Assembly (NCBI RefSeq): GCF_017982655.1
Contig: NZ_JABXYX010000017.1
Location: 42,166 to 106,165, forward strand
DNA: 64,000 nt
Reading direction: 5' to 3'
DNA from: Brasilonema sp. CT11
Lineage (GTDB): Bacteria > Cyanobacteriota > Cyanobacteriia > Cyanobacteriales > Nostocaceae
The translations under genes were made by a program, and so were the position numbers. The notes under the pieces are model-generated. The model had not been told where the DNA came from, searched no databases, and saw nothing but the letters and a program-made list of their open reading frames with translations. Every line of letters starts with the position of its first letter. The first letter of the stretch is position 1. Positions 18,343 through 27,951 of this stretch are shown piece by piece.

Positions 18343-19515
18343 GTGCGCATCTTAATTTTACATAATCGCTATCAAATTGGTGGTGGCGAAGATGTCACCA
18401 TGCAAACAGAAAAAGCCCTTCTAGAGGCAAATGGTCACACTATAGCTTTACTAGAAGTCAATAATGACAATATTACGAATTCTTTAGAAAAACTTAAGGC
18501 AGCTGTCAGTGCCATTTATTCCCTCTCATCAAAACAGTTAGTACTTGCAGAGATTGCCAGGTTTCAACCTGATGTTGTGCATATACATAACTTTTTTCCA
18601 CTGCTGTCGCCTTCTGTTCACTATGCCTGTCAGGAGGTAGGTATACCAGTCGTACAAACGCTGCATAACTATCGCTTATTTTGTCTCAATTCCTATTTCT
18701 TTCGAGAGGGTAAAGTGTGTGAAGACTGTCTTGGAAAATCTTTTCCTTGGCCTGGTATTTTTCACGGTTGTTATCGGGATAGTAAAACAGCGGCAAGTGT
18801 CGTTGCAACGATGCAATTTGTACATCGATTTCTACAAACCTGGGAAAACAATGTAGATCAATACATCACCATTACAGAATTTGCCCGCAAGAAATTTATT
18901 CAAGCAAACTTGCCTCCATCAAAGCTTACTGTCAAACCAAATTTTATCTATCCTGACCCTGGTGAAGGTCATGGAAAAGGTAAATATGCGCTGTTTGTCG
19001 GTCGCCTGTCGCCTGAAAAAGGAATAAAAACACTTATAAAAGCTTGGGAAAAACTTGACACACAAATTCCTTTGAAGATTGTGGGGGATGGTTCGTTAGC
19101 TGATCAAGTAAAACAAGCAGCTAATAAACTTTCCCAAGTGGAATACCTTGGACGTAGATCGACACAAGAAGTGCATTCTTTGATGGGTGAAGCCATGTTT
19201 TTAGTCTTTCCGTCAGAATGGTATGAAACCTTTGGTCTTGTAGCTATCGAGGCTTTTGCTAAAGGTACTCCTGTGCTCGCTGCAAATATCGGTGCAATAG
19301 CAGAGGTTGTAGATCCTGGTAGAACTGGGTTTTACTTCCGTCCTGGTGATGCGGATGATTTAATAGCCAAGGTGGAGTGGATTTTAGCGAATCCAGGAAA
19401 GCTCACTCATATGCGGCGAGAAGCTAGAGCTGAGTTTGAAGCGAAGTACACCGCACAAAGAAATTACCAGATGTTGATGGATATTTATAACCGAGTTGTC
19501 AACTGTAAGAGGTGA
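18343..19515 (+). CDS. glycosyltransferase family 4
   Basis: A 390-residue GT-B enzyme starting at GTG (MRILILHNRYQIGGGEDV), 20 bp after the preceding GT2 gene. The HIHNFFPLLSP segment and cysteine pair near FREGKVCEDCLG mark the acceptor half. The donor half has ALFVGRLSPEKGIKTLIKAW and the EX7E-type motif in SEWYETFGLVAIEAFAKGTP. These are standard retaining GT4 features. It is followed by a hairpin plus T-run terminator at 19584-19625. Confidence 0.9.
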   Translation: MRILILHNRYQIGGGEDVTMQTEKALLEANGHTIALLEVNNDNITNSLEKLKAAVSAIYSLSSKQLVLAEIARFQPDVVHIHNFFPLLSPSVHYACQEVGIPVVQTLHNYRLFCLNSYFFREGKVCEDCLGKSFPWPGIFHGCYRDSKTAASVVATMQFVHRFLQTWENNVDQYITITEFARKKFIQANLPPSKLTVKPNFIYPDPGEGHGKGKYALFVGRLSPEKGIKTLIKAWEKLDTQIPLKIVGDGSLADQVKQAANKLSQVEYLGRRSTQEVHSLMGEAMFLVFPSEWYETFGLVAIEAFAKGTPVLAANIGAIAEVVDPGRTGFYFRPGDADDLIAKVEWILANPGKLTHMRREARAEFEAKYTAQRNYQMLMDIYNRVVNCKR

Positions 19516-19583
19516 GTTAATGATGACCTAGCAAACGTGATCAAACTTATCTTGAAATTAAATATGCGTATTGCACTTATAGC

Positions 19584-19625
19584 GGGTTCAGGCAGATTCA
19601 TCTGTTCTGAACCCGTACCTTTTTT
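19584..19625 (+). terminator. Rho-independent terminator
   Basis: A hairpin with stem GGGTTCAG / CTGAACCC, extended by CAGAT / ATCTG after a small internal bulge, is followed within 6 nt by six T (19620-19625). It closes the transcript ending with the GT4 gene and separates it from the WecG/TagA gene. Confidence 0.7.
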
Positions 19626-19677
19626 AGCAACTCCAGTATGCGTAATGTGCGTCTTGACACGGAGATACTAACACTAC

Positions 19678-20487
19678 ATGAAACTCACAAATCGTCAACG
19701 GAATCTTCTTAGGCACCGCTATATAGTGGGCATGCGAGTGGACATTACCAGTTACGAAGACGCTACACAGCAGATTTTGGACTGGGCTCAAGCGAGAAAA
19801 AGTTGCTACATCTGTGTCGCTAACGTCCACATGACTATGGAAGTTTACGACAATCCTGCATTTGCGAGTGTAGTTAACAGTGCTGCCCTAGTAACACCCG
19901 ATGGTATGCCCCTAGTTTGGGCTTTGACTGCGCTTGGTGTCAAAAATGCCTCCCGAGTCTACGGTCCTACCCTGACGCTGTACGTATGCGAAGCAGCAGC
20001 AAAATCTGGTATACCAATTGGGCTTTATGGTGGAACATCAGAAAGCTTAGGTGCATTTGTAAAATTTTTGCATCAGCATTTTCCAGACCTTCAGATTGCC
20101 TGTAAAATTTCCCCACCTTTTCGCCCGTTAACACCCGAAGAAGATGATGCTTACACCCAGCAAATTATAGAGTCAGGCGCACGAATTTTATTTGTGGGCA
20201 TCGGTTGTCCTAGACAAGAATTGTGGATGGCAGCCCACAAAAACCGGATTCCTGCCGTCACACTTGGTGTCGGTGCCGCCTTCGATTTTCATTCAGGCCG
20301 TGTTAAGCAAGCCCCTAGCTGGATGCAGAAAAGGGGTATGGAGTGGCTCTTTAGGCTGATCATGGAACCAAAACGTTTATGGAAACGTTACTTTAAGCAC
20401 AATCCACGGTTTTTGCTGTTTTTTGTGATGCAATGGCTAGCAAGCAAGTTCGGCTGGAGACTGTTTGAAACAAATTCCCTAGATTAA
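19678..20487 (+). CDS. WecG/TagA/CpsF family glycosyltransferase (GT26)
   Basis: A 269-residue member of the WecG/TagA family. The conserved stretches ANVHMTMEVYDNP, VTPDGMPLVWA and LFVGIGCPRQELWMA are all present in order. Family members transfer N-acetylmannosamine or its uronic acid to an undecaprenyl-linked sugar, usually the second sugar of the unit. It would therefore act directly after the initiating transferase at 23251. Length is typical. Its C-terminal helix is basic and hydrophobic, consistent with membrane association. Confidence 0.92.
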   Translation: MKLTNRQRNLLRHRYIVGMRVDITSYEDATQQILDWAQARKSCYICVANVHMTMEVYDNPAFASVVNSAALVTPDGMPLVWALTALGVKNASRVYGPTLTLYVCEAAAKSGIPIGLYGGTSESLGAFVKFLHQHFPDLQIACKISPPFRPLTPEEDDAYTQQIIESGARILFVGIGCPRQELWMAAHKNRIPAVTLGVGAAFDFHSGRVKQAPSWMQKRGMEWLFRLIMEPKRLWKRYFKHNPRFLLFFVMQWLASKFGWRLFETNSLD

Positions 20488-20565
20488 CTCTTCATGATAA
20501 TCATTATGCAACCTAATTGCAAAACGACGATCTGATAGCACACTTATTATAAACACACAAAAGCA

Positions 20566-21711
20566 ATGAAACTAGCTTATGTAACCAGGCATGATGCTAC
20601 CAATATTAAAGCGTGGTCGGGCACTGTTTACCATATGGTGCAGACGCTACGCCAACAAGACACTAAGGTTGATTACATCTGTTCTTTAAAACAGAAAAAT
20701 GTTTTATTATTTAAAGGTAAGCAACTTGCATACCGTGCCTTCCCTAAAAAGAGATACTTGCGAGATAGAGAACCGTTCATTTTGAAGCATTATGCAAAGC
20801 AGGTTGCTCACAAGTTATCTCACCTTAATTGTGACATTGTATTCAGCGAAGGAACTATTCCCATCTCCTATCTTGATTGCAATCAACCAATTGCCTTTTG
20901 GACCGATGCCACCTTCGCAGGCATGGTTGATTTTTATCCGCAATTCAGTAATTTGTGCCAAGAAACTATTCAAAGTGGTCACGCAGCAGAAAGGTCTGCT
21001 CTTGAACGATGTAAATTAGCAATCTATTCATCAGAATGGGCTGCTAAAACAGCGATTGATAACTATCAAATTGATCCAGCAAAGGTAAAAATTGTCCCCT
21101 TCGGTGCCAACATAGAATCGGAGCAAACTCTTGATGATATTAAAGCACTTATAGATTCAAGACCCTCAAATCAATGTAATCTAGTCTTCTTAGGTGTTGA
21201 CTGGTATAGAAAGGGTGGTGATGTTGCTCTTGAAGTAGCGAGACAATTAAATCAGTCAGGTTTAAGTACAGAGTTGTCAGTTGTAGGCTGTCTACCTATT
21301 GTTGATCAACAGCTACCCAGTTATGTAAAGGTATTTGATTTTATTAGCAAATCTACTGTGGAGGGTAGAAAGCAGCTTGATTCACTCTTATCTACTGCAC
21401 ATTTTCTGATTGTGCCTTCTAAAGCAGAGTGCTTTGGAGTAGTGTTTTGTGAAGCAAACTCATTTGGTGTTCCTTGTCTTGCAACGAATGTTGGTGGAAT
21501 TGGAACAATTATCAAAGATAATGTGAACGGTAAAACCTTTTCTAAAGAAGCCAGCATTAAAGAATATTGTGACTACATTTCTGATTTCTTTGTTGAGTAC
21601 TCAAGGTACAAACAACTAGCATTATCCTCATTTCATGAATATCAGTCTCGTCTTAACTGGTCAGTGGCTGGCAAAACTGTGAAAATGTTGTTAGCAGAGT
21701 TAATGTACTAA
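20566..21711 (+). CDS. glycosyltransferase family 4
   Basis: A 381-residue GT-B enzyme. Start MKLAYVTRHDATNIKAWSGT is followed by VFSEGTIPISYL in the acceptor half. The donor half has NLVFLGVDWYRKGGDVALEV and the EX7E-type region SKAECFGVVFCEANSFGVP. It lies 12 bp upstream of the GH10 gene, so the two are probably co-transcribed. Specificity unknown. Confidence 0.88.
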   Translation: MKLAYVTRHDATNIKAWSGTVYHMVQTLRQQDTKVDYICSLKQKNVLLFKGKQLAYRAFPKKRYLRDREPFILKHYAKQVAHKLSHLNCDIVFSEGTIPISYLDCNQPIAFWTDATFAGMVDFYPQFSNLCQETIQSGHAAERSALERCKLAIYSSEWAAKTAIDNYQIDPAKVKIVPFGANIESEQTLDDIKALIDSRPSNQCNLVFLGVDWYRKGGDVALEVARQLNQSGLSTELSVVGCLPIVDQQLPSYVKVFDFISKSTVEGRKQLDSLLSTAHFLIVPSKAECFGVVFCEANSFGVPCLATNVGGIGTIIKDNVNGKTFSKEASIKEYCDYISDFFVEYSRYKQLALSSFHEYQSRLNWSVAGKTVKMLLAELMY

Positions 21712-21723
21712 CAATTAATCAAA

Positions 21724-22890
21724 ATGCGATTTTTGATCAAACGGCGTGAACTTCTACTAGGATTAGGAACTTTAGCAAGCACGGTTCCTTTTGCTTGTGC
21801 CAATAGATTCAAGAACTACAATCAAGTTAAAGTTCTATATAACTCAAAGAGACGTTTTTCTGTGACTGGTAATACTTCTTTACGCAAACGGGCTGCTCTT
21901 AAAGGATTAATCTATGGAGCATTTCCGTCTTTTGGTTACGAAAATTTATCCAAGAATAAACAGTTACAGTCTGCTTTCATTCGGGAGTGCGGTCTTCTAG
22001 TAGGGGGGTTTTATTGGGGTGTAACTCGACCTAGTATCAATCATTTTAACTTTCATGATACTGATTCTTTTGCCCAATTTGCGTCTGAACATAGGATGCT
22101 TTTCAGGGGACATCCTTTAGTTTGGCATCAAGTCATTCCTGATTGGTTAACTAGTAAATTTCAAGACCAGAAAACGACCTCTAAAGAAATTGAGAACATT
22201 TTAACAAACCATGTCTCAACAATTGTTAAACGGTATGCTGGACGAATTCACTCATGGGATGTGGTAAACGAGGCAATTGAGCCGAAACACGGACGACCTG
22301 ATGGTTTACAAAACACACCTTGGCTAAAGTTTTTGGGCCCAGATTATATCGACATTGCCTTTCGCACTGCTAGAGATGCCGATCCCAAGGCGCTATTGGT
22401 ATATAACGATGCTTTATTGGATCATGATATACCCGAGCATGAAGCAAGAAGAATTGCTACACTGAAATTGTTAGAAACTTTGAAGTCTAAAGGTACACCT
22501 GTTCAAGCCTTAGGCATACAAGCTCACTTGTTTGCAGATAAACCATTCAATCCAAAAAAGCTGAGAGCTTTTCTACGTGATGTTGCCAGTCTTGGTCTAA
22601 AAATTCTGATTACTGAGCTAGATGTAGCAGACAATGACTTACCTAAAGATATAGATGTCCGCGATCGCATTGTTGCAAGTGTCTACGAAGACTATCTTTC
22701 TGTTGTTCTAAATGAACCAGCTGTCATTGCTGTCATAACTTGGGGATTTACTGATAGCGACACCTGGCTTTCGAGGTTTCCTCGCTCAGACAGAGCGCCA
22801 TTACGACCTTTACCTTTCGATTTTAATCTCAAACCTAAATTGGCATGGAGTGCTATGGCAAGAGCGTTTGACAAAGCTCCAAAGCGTTAA
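21724..22890 (+). CDS. exported GH10 endo-1,4-beta-xylanase-like glycanase
   Basis: A 388-residue glycoside hydrolase family 10 protein. The acid/base catalyst is Glu183 in WDVVNEAIEP and the nucleophile is Glu298 in ILITELDVAD. Substrate-contact segments such as GHPLVWHQVIPDWL are intact. The N-terminus (IKRRELLLGLGTLAST) has a twin arginine before a hydrophobic stretch, which suggests Tat-dependent export. It sits inside a polysaccharide-synthesis island, immediately after a glycosyltransferase. Glycanases in such clusters usually trim or release the chain, so a remodelling role for the exported polymer is more likely than plant xylan digestion. That role is inference; the catalytic fold is well supported. 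Confidence 0.92.
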   Translation: MRFLIKRRELLLGLGTLASTVPFACANRFKNYNQVKVLYNSKRRFSVTGNTSLRKRAALKGLIYGAFPSFGYENLSKNKQLQSAFIRECGLLVGGFYWGVTRPSINHFNFHDTDSFAQFASEHRMLFRGHPLVWHQVIPDWLTSKFQDQKTTSKEIENILTNHVSTIVKRYAGRIHSWDVVNEAIEPKHGRPDGLQNTPWLKFLGPDYIDIAFRTARDADPKALLVYNDALLDHDIPEHEARRIATLKLLETLKSKGTPVQALGIQAHLFADKPFNPKKLRAFLRDVASLGLKILITELDVADNDLPKDIDVRDRIVASVYEDYLSVVLNEPAVIAVITWGFTDSDTWLSRFPRSDRAPLRPLPFDFNLKPKLAWSAMARAFDKAPKR

Positions 22891-22910
22891 TTTCAATTCT
22901 CGATCAGATT

Positions 22911-23133
22911 AGACCTCTTGCAAAAGTCCAAAAGTTGGGGATGTCATTCTGTAGACGCTTTACGGCTTCGGTGCAGGGTACGAAACGTAGTGCAGTGTTA
23001 GCCGTTTGCGCAGCGCCCCCTTAGGGGCTAGCGTGTCCGATAGCGAAGCGTGGCGTTAGCCATAGGACATAGAATCTCGCGAGATGTTTCGCTCTGCTCA
23101 ACATGACATTTTAAGTATTTATCCAAGAGGTCT
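22911..23133. mobile_element. 223-bp MITE-like element
   Basis: Bounded by a 10-bp perfect inverted repeat (AGACCTCTTG / CAAGAGGTCT) and flanked by an ATT direct repeat (22908-22910 and 23134-23136). The interior contains short palindromic modules (GCGCAGCGCCCCCTTAGG and nearby GCTAACGCC-type units). A related module is found in inverted orientation inside the htrA reading frame at about 43965-43998. It fills most of the gap before the sugar transferase gene. Confidence 0.65.
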
Positions 23134-23250
23134 ATTAATTAAGAATAACTCTTGCCTTTAACGGTAAGACCCTATGGTTGCATACACCAAATGTATTCGA
23201 CTCGAAGAAAAATCGCCATAACAGCACAAATATAAGGAGGGATACGAATT

Positions 23251-24678
23251 GTGGCTTCCAGAAGTGAATCAAAAGTAAATGTAAAACCCGATATACGTTC
23301 ACCCAAAGGTACAAGGATACAGAGAGGATTAGGTATCCGATTTTTGCGGGTCTTAATACTTATCTTTTTGGATGTTATTTCCCTAATTCTTGCATGGAAG
23401 TTGTCAGTATCTTTTGGGACTCAATTAGAATCTCTTTGGACAGAACAAAAATCTCAACTGCTGCTAGTTTTAGCAATTGAGATAGGAATTATTGCAGGTA
23501 AAGGACTCTATAAAGCAGGCATTAATCGTCGTAACTATTATAAGCTGATCAAAGCAGTATCTTTGTCACAAATCTTCCTCTTACTGATTGATTTTTTCTA
23601 CGAATCAGGGAGTGATTTTTCTCGTTTATTTTTTCTACTCTTGTGGTTTTTCTCTGTAGCCTTTACCTGTATCGGGCGTTGTATCTTTGATATTACCACT
23701 ACACTTCTTCGCAACAAAGGAGCAATTTGTTATCCCGTTTTTCTAATTTCAGATCCACAAGAGCAAGAGAGTCATATTAAGTTAATACAACATGAAAAAT
23801 GCTATATTTTACAGGGAACTTCTAACTCTAAGTGTCTCGACAGGCATAACAGAGAACAAACCTTAGAATATCTTCGCAGTCAAGGAATAGTAGAGGTTTT
23901 TGTTTCTTGGAATGCCATTAAAAATCGTCTGTTTATTTGCTGGCATTTTTACACAGCTGGTATTACCCTGAGAATACTCCCTACACAAACCACTGCTTTC
24001 CATCCTAAATCCGTATTATGGGTCATAGGTGGAGTCCCTTGTATGAGTATTCCAGCACCCATTATTGCAGGCACTGATTTTTGGGTAAAGCGGTCCTTTG
24101 ACCTTTGTTGTTCTATTATTTTGTTGCTAATACTCTCACCTGTTTTTGCGTTAATTGCTCTGGTGATTAAGCTCGATTCTCCAGGACCAATCTTGTTCAG
24201 GCAGGATCGAATTGGTCTACATTGTAAGAAGTTTCAAATTTGTAAGTTCCGCACAATGGTAACCGATGCGGAAAAGATGCAAAAAGCTTTAGAAACAAAC
24301 AATGAAATCAAAGATGGTGTCCTGTTTAAGATGAAGGATGACCCTCGGATCACAAAAGTTGGTAAATTTATGCGCCGTTATAGTCTAGATGAATTGCCCC
24401 AACTTTTTAATGTTTTACTTGGACAAATGAGTTTGGTCGGTCCGCGTCCTCTTCCTCTAAGAGATGTAGATAAATTCAAAACAGGGCACTATATCCGTCA
24501 AGAAGTGTTGCCCGGTATTACTGGATGGTGGCAAATTTCTGGACGTTCCAATATCGATAACTTTGAAGACGCAGTCAAGTTAGATCTATCTTACATTGAA
24601 AATTGGTCAATCTGGCTAGATGTGAAAATTTTGTTCAAAACTGTTCAAGTTGTTCTGAACAAGACAGGAGCCTATTAA
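23251..24678 (+). CDS. polyprenyl-phosphate sugar-1-phosphate transferase (WcaJ/HepC-like)
   Basis: A 475-residue initiating glycosyltransferase. Four N-terminal membrane segments (about residues 25-150) and a nucleotide-binding-like middle precede a fifth hydrophobic stretch (SIILLLILSPVFALIALVI). The catalytic bacterial sugar transferase domain has DSPGPILFRQDRIG, FQICKFRTM, RRYSLDELPQLFNVLLG, MSLVGPRPLP and PGITGWWQISGR. It loads the first sugar phosphate on undecaprenyl phosphate. Anabaena HepC, needed for heterocyst polysaccharide, belongs to the same class. The GTG start is supported by AAGGAGGG 11 bp upstream. It closes the island. Confidence 0.93.
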   Translation: MASRSESKVNVKPDIRSPKGTRIQRGLGIRFLRVLILIFLDVISLILAWKLSVSFGTQLESLWTEQKSQLLLVLAIEIGIIAGKGLYKAGINRRNYYKLIKAVSLSQIFLLLIDFFYESGSDFSRLFFLLLWFFSVAFTCIGRCIFDITTTLLRNKGAICYPVFLISDPQEQESHIKLIQHEKCYILQGTSNSKCLDRHNREQTLEYLRSQGIVEVFVSWNAIKNRLFICWHFYTAGITLRILPTQTTAFHPKSVLWVIGGVPCMSIPAPIIAGTDFWVKRSFDLCCSIILLLILSPVFALIALVIKLDSPGPILFRQDRIGLHCKKFQICKFRTMVTDAEKMQKALETNNEIKDGVLFKMKDDPRITKVGKFMRRYSLDELPQLFNVLLGQMSLVGPRPLPLRDVDKFKTGHYIRQEVLPGITGWWQISGRSNIDNFEDAVKLDLSYIENWSIWLDVKILFKTVQVVLNKTGAY

Positions 24679-24744
24679 ATAGGCAAACAAAATGCAGAGG
24701 TTTTATCCACCTGTGTCTTGACTTTTTTTATCATTTTTGAAGGT

Positions 24745-24800
24745 TGAGCCTAGAAAAGTAGAGATTTTCTATTTTAGATCTCTCCTCTTTCTCAGGCTCA
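24745..24800. terminator. long imperfect hairpin between convergent genes
   Basis: TGAGCCT and AGGCTCA form the base, with further pairing of AGAAAAG / CTTTCT and AGAGAT / ATCTCT. It lies between the convergent sugar transferase gene and the - strand gene at 24943, so a bidirectional terminator is the likely role. Confidence 0.55.
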
Positions 24801-24825
24801 GATTGCAATTTGTAAAAACTAGTTA

Positions 24826-24882
24826 AGCGACTGAAGTGATTGAATGATTATTCTTGAACCCGAATATTTTCACTCAGTCGCT
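24826..24882. terminator. second hairpin between convergent genes
   Basis: AGCGACTGAAGTGA pairs with TCACTCAGTCGCT across a 30-nt loop (one bulged base). It sits 61 bp beyond the stop codon of the - strand gene and could terminate that transcript. Confidence 0.45.
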
Positions 24883-24942
24883 AAATTAAAGGTTTGATTT
24901 TTCTGTGTTAGTCCTAATTCTGGGCAACTGGACAAATATGAT

Positions 24943-26295
24943 CTATCTGTAGGCGACTTGTGGACCAGCCCAGACGTCTGTTATCCTTTGACCATAGATA
25001 ACTGGCTGCTCTGTAGTTGTAGCAGCTGTAGTTTTGCCATCGTAAGCAACTGTCACCAAGGGCCATTGTTCTTCACCCAATTCGCCGGCACGAAATACCA
25101 CTTGGTCAGGGTGAGTTTTACTCCAACCTAACAACACAGCTATATCGTGTTTGTATTGTTCTTGTGAAGGAGTGACACTCTCAGAGCGATTTTGTTCCCG
25201 ATCCCATATGACTGCATAATCTGTGACATCAGAAGTGTTCATCGCTCCTTCAAACTTGCGTGCTAAAAAGCGATCGCCTTTCTGTGACCAGCTAACAGGA
25301 ACCAATACCGCAATAGTTCCTTGTGAATCACTTGATGAAGAAACCTGAACCCTTAATAGGGGATCGTTAATGGGAGCAGTTGAGCTAACCACTCGTAAGT
25401 TCTTAGTTTGCCTATCTTCTACAAATAGAACACTATTCACGCGGCTATTGTACATTTGTGGTCTGATTTCCAGTTGTACGCGGCTGTACATAGCATATCT
25501 ACCATCTGCAGAAATAACAGGCATACTGCGGTAGTAACGCACTCCAGAAACACCTCTAGAACTAATAGCATCTTGAGTCGCCTGTATCCAAGCCCAAGGA
25601 ATAGGATGAGGACTTCCTATAGGATCTTGCTGTGCGGCTTGAGCTTGTTGTCCTGATTGTTCTACAACAGGCACTGCTGTTGACTTTTGTTGTCCTTTTT
25701 TGAAAGGGTCAATTTTAACTGTTTCCAATGTTTTAGCAGCAGGCACTTCCCCAGATCCAGAGACATTGTTCGTTGCCAATGCTATAACTTTAGAGGCTTT
25801 CAATCGTTGCACTAAATTGTGTTGACTAGCTACCATCTCGTTTGATGCCGACTCAGATTCTTTTGGTAGTGGCGCTAGCTCAACTGGTGCCAATGAATCA
25901 TTATCCACCGGCATCTGAACTGACTCAGAACTATCTTTAACAGTTAAAGCATCAATTTTATTTGTTTGTTCATCTATTTGTGTTTGCGGTTGGGAAACCG
26001 CACTTACAGACTTTGGTATAGAGTCAGATTTTTCTGTAAGGGAGTTGATTGGCGCTGCTTTTGGTATTGAAATGAAATTAGCTTGATCAACCGCAGCCGT
26101 TGCCTTTAACAGGGAGTTAACCGCTACAGAGTCTGGCTGTGTTGTTACAGAAGGTACTTTAGCGACTTGTACTTGTTGTGCCGAAGTCATGTTCTCTGAT
26201 GCTGCCATCAAGGGCGCGATCAGCATCACAAAAATGAGGTACTTAACGAATGGTTGCGCACGGAACCATCCAGACAGCATAAGGTGTTTAAGCAT
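24943..26295 (-). CDS. secreted or membrane-anchored hypothetical protein
   Basis: About 450 residues, of no named family that I recognise. The preferred start is ATG at 26295 (MLKHLMLSGWFRAQPF), because AGGAAG lies 7 bp upstream; an in-frame start at 26358 adds 21 residues. The N-terminus has a hydrophobic stretch (YLIFVMLIAPLMAA) like a signal peptide or anchor. Residues about 40-250 are low-complexity (Ser, Val, Gln, Pro), probably disordered. A conserved-looking C-terminal domain of about 210 residues begins near PHPIPWAWIQATQDAI and includes VRYYRSMPVISADGRYAMYS. It is convergent with the polysaccharide island; no functional link can be shown. Confidence 0.7.
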   Translation of the reverse strand: MLKHLMLSGWFRAQPFVKYLIFVMLIAPLMAASENMTSAQQVQVAKVPSVTTQPDSVAVNSLLKATAAVDQANFISIPKAAPINSLTEKSDSIPKSVSAVSQPQTQIDEQTNKIDALTVKDSSESVQMPVDNDSLAPVELAPLPKESESASNEMVASQHNLVQRLKASKVIALATNNVSGSGEVPAAKTLETVKIDPFKKGQQKSTAVPVVEQSGQQAQAAQQDPIGSPHPIPWAWIQATQDAISSRGVSGVRYYRSMPVISADGRYAMYSRVQLEIRPQMYNSRVNSVLFVEDRQTKNLRVVSSTAPINDPLLRVQVSSSSDSQGTIAVLVPVSWSQKGDRFLARKFEGAMNTSDVTDYAVIWDREQNRSESVTPSQEQYKHDIAVLLGWSKTHPDQVVFRAGELGEEQWPLVTVAYDGKTTAATTTEQPVIYGQRITDVWAGPQVAYR

Positions 26296-26900
26296 TTGTT
26301 GACTTCCTAGAGGGCGGTTGCTGTGTGAGGAGGAGACAGGAATGCAGCAATAGAGCAAGCTATCATTAATATGTATAACAAGGAACTAGCAGTTTTAACG
26401 ATATAGTTTACTCAAATTTCGCATACTTTTACAAAACGGAGTCATTAGTAGTACCCGTTCTGCCTACAGGATTATCCGGAACGGTAGTAAACCAAAAAAT
26501 TGGAAACCATCACTCAGGCGGATCTTAAGAGGTTTAACAAAACCAACAAATTAGGACGAGTGATAAACCCGCTCCGTAAATCGCTTGTACAACATCTTAG
26601 AGAATTCCCCAATATTTTTGGGATAGGGATACACAAATGTTAATTGACCCATTAAAGCATAAAGGCTGATCGCAAAAATGATCGAAGATGAAAAGGATAC
26701 AACGCTTGATGAATTATCTTAACAACTCTAGGAAAAAACAGGAGATCAAGTCAGTTCGAGTACGATATAACGCAGTGGCTCAATCATGAACGGCAGGTGA
26801 GGCGCTTGTGCTTTAACGTCGGCACAGCCGCAAGGGCGCACATGTCCTGTAGCCTAACCGAACCCGCTTTCGAGCACTGCCTCCTAATAACTGATGACTG
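26296..26900. other. intergenic region between divergent genes
   Basis: About 600 bp upstream of both the - strand hypothetical and fmt. It should hold both promoters. I see degenerate palindromic material at 26790-26880 (e.g. GGCACAGCCGCAAGGGCG) but no complete element and no gene. Confidence 0.4.
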
Positions 26901-27908
26901 ATGAAAATCGTATTCTTTGGCACTCCTAGTTTTGCTGTACCAACTCTGGAAAAACTACTGAATCATCCAGAATTTGATGTCTTGGCAGTTGTAACACAGC
27001 CTGATAAACGTCGGGGACGTGGAAATCAACTGATACCCTCACCAGTAAAAGCTGTCGCCACCTCTGCTAATGTCCCTGTATGGCAACCTCAACGGGTGAA
27101 AAAAGACATTGAAACTTTAACGAAACTCAAAAACTCAGACGCTGATGTGTTTGTCGTCGTTGCTTATGGGCAAATTCTCTCTCAAGAAATTTTAGATATG
27201 CCTAAATTGGGTTGTGTTAATGTGCATGGCTCAATTTTACCCAAGTATCGAGGTGCTGCTCCAATTCAGTGGTGTTTGTATAACGGCGAGACGCAAACCG
27301 GTATCACGACAATGTTAATGGATGCAGGAATGGATACTGGTGCAATGCTTCTCAAAGCGACAACACCAATAGAACTGCTAAATAATGCTCATGATTTGGC
27401 AGAAAAACTTGCAGTTATGGGTGCAGATTTGTTGGTAGAGACTTTGTGCAAGCTGGAACTTCAGGAAATTCAGCCAATTCCTCAAGATAATTCTCAAGCG
27501 ACTTATGCGCCTTTGATTAAGAAAGAGGATTATCAATTAGATTGGTCAAAGAGTGCTATACAATTACACAATCAAACCAGAGGGTTTTATCCAGACTGTA
27601 CCACTATCTTCCGCAACCAACCATTGAAAATTACTGCCACTGCTCCCCTTGATGATGCTGATGGTTATGAACTACCAGCAGAACTCCAAGACTTAAACCA
27701 TCAATTACCTAATTTGTCAACTGCTTCGGGTAGTCCAGGGGAAGTTGTAAGCATCATCAAGGGGATGGGAGCAATTGTCCAAACTGGAGAAGGCTTATTG
27801 CTCTTGCGAGAAATTCAAAGTGCTGGCAAACGTCCTCAGTCAGGATGGGATTTTGTTAATGGTTCGCGTTTAGCAGTCACAGAGGTATTTGGGAATGCTC
27901 AGTCATGA
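26901..27908 (+). CDS. fmt: methionyl-tRNA formyltransferase
   Basis: A 335-residue enzyme that formylates initiator Met-tRNA. The N-terminal formyl-transferase domain starts [20 protein letters not shown] and carries the folate-site signature [18 protein letters not shown] with the catalytic Asn/His, followed by [18 protein letters not shown]. The C-terminal OB-like domain (about 205-320) includes [14 protein letters not shown]. Length and domain order are normal. Peptide deformylase, which removes the formyl group, is encoded elsewhere in this window (45613), not next to it as in many bacteria. Confidence 0.97.
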   Translation: MKIVFFGTPSFAVPTLEKLLNHPEFDVLAVVTQPDKRRGRGNQLIPSPVKAVATSANVPVWQPQRVKKDIETLTKLKNSDADVFVVVAYGQILSQEILDMPKLGCVNVHGSILPKYRGAAPIQWCLYNGETQTGITTMLMDAGMDTGAMLLKATTPIELLNNAHDLAEKLAVMGADLLVETLCKLELQEIQPIPQDNSQATYAPLIKKEDYQLDWSKSAIQLHNQTRGFYPDCTTIFRNQPLKITATAPLDDADGYELPAELQDLNHQLPNLSTASGSPGEVVSIIKGMGAIVQTGEGLLLLREIQSAGKRPQSGWDFVNGSRLAVTEVFGNAQS

Positions 27909-27951
27909 GTGATGAGTGATTGTTTCTCAACTTCCTTTACTTTACTCAGCA

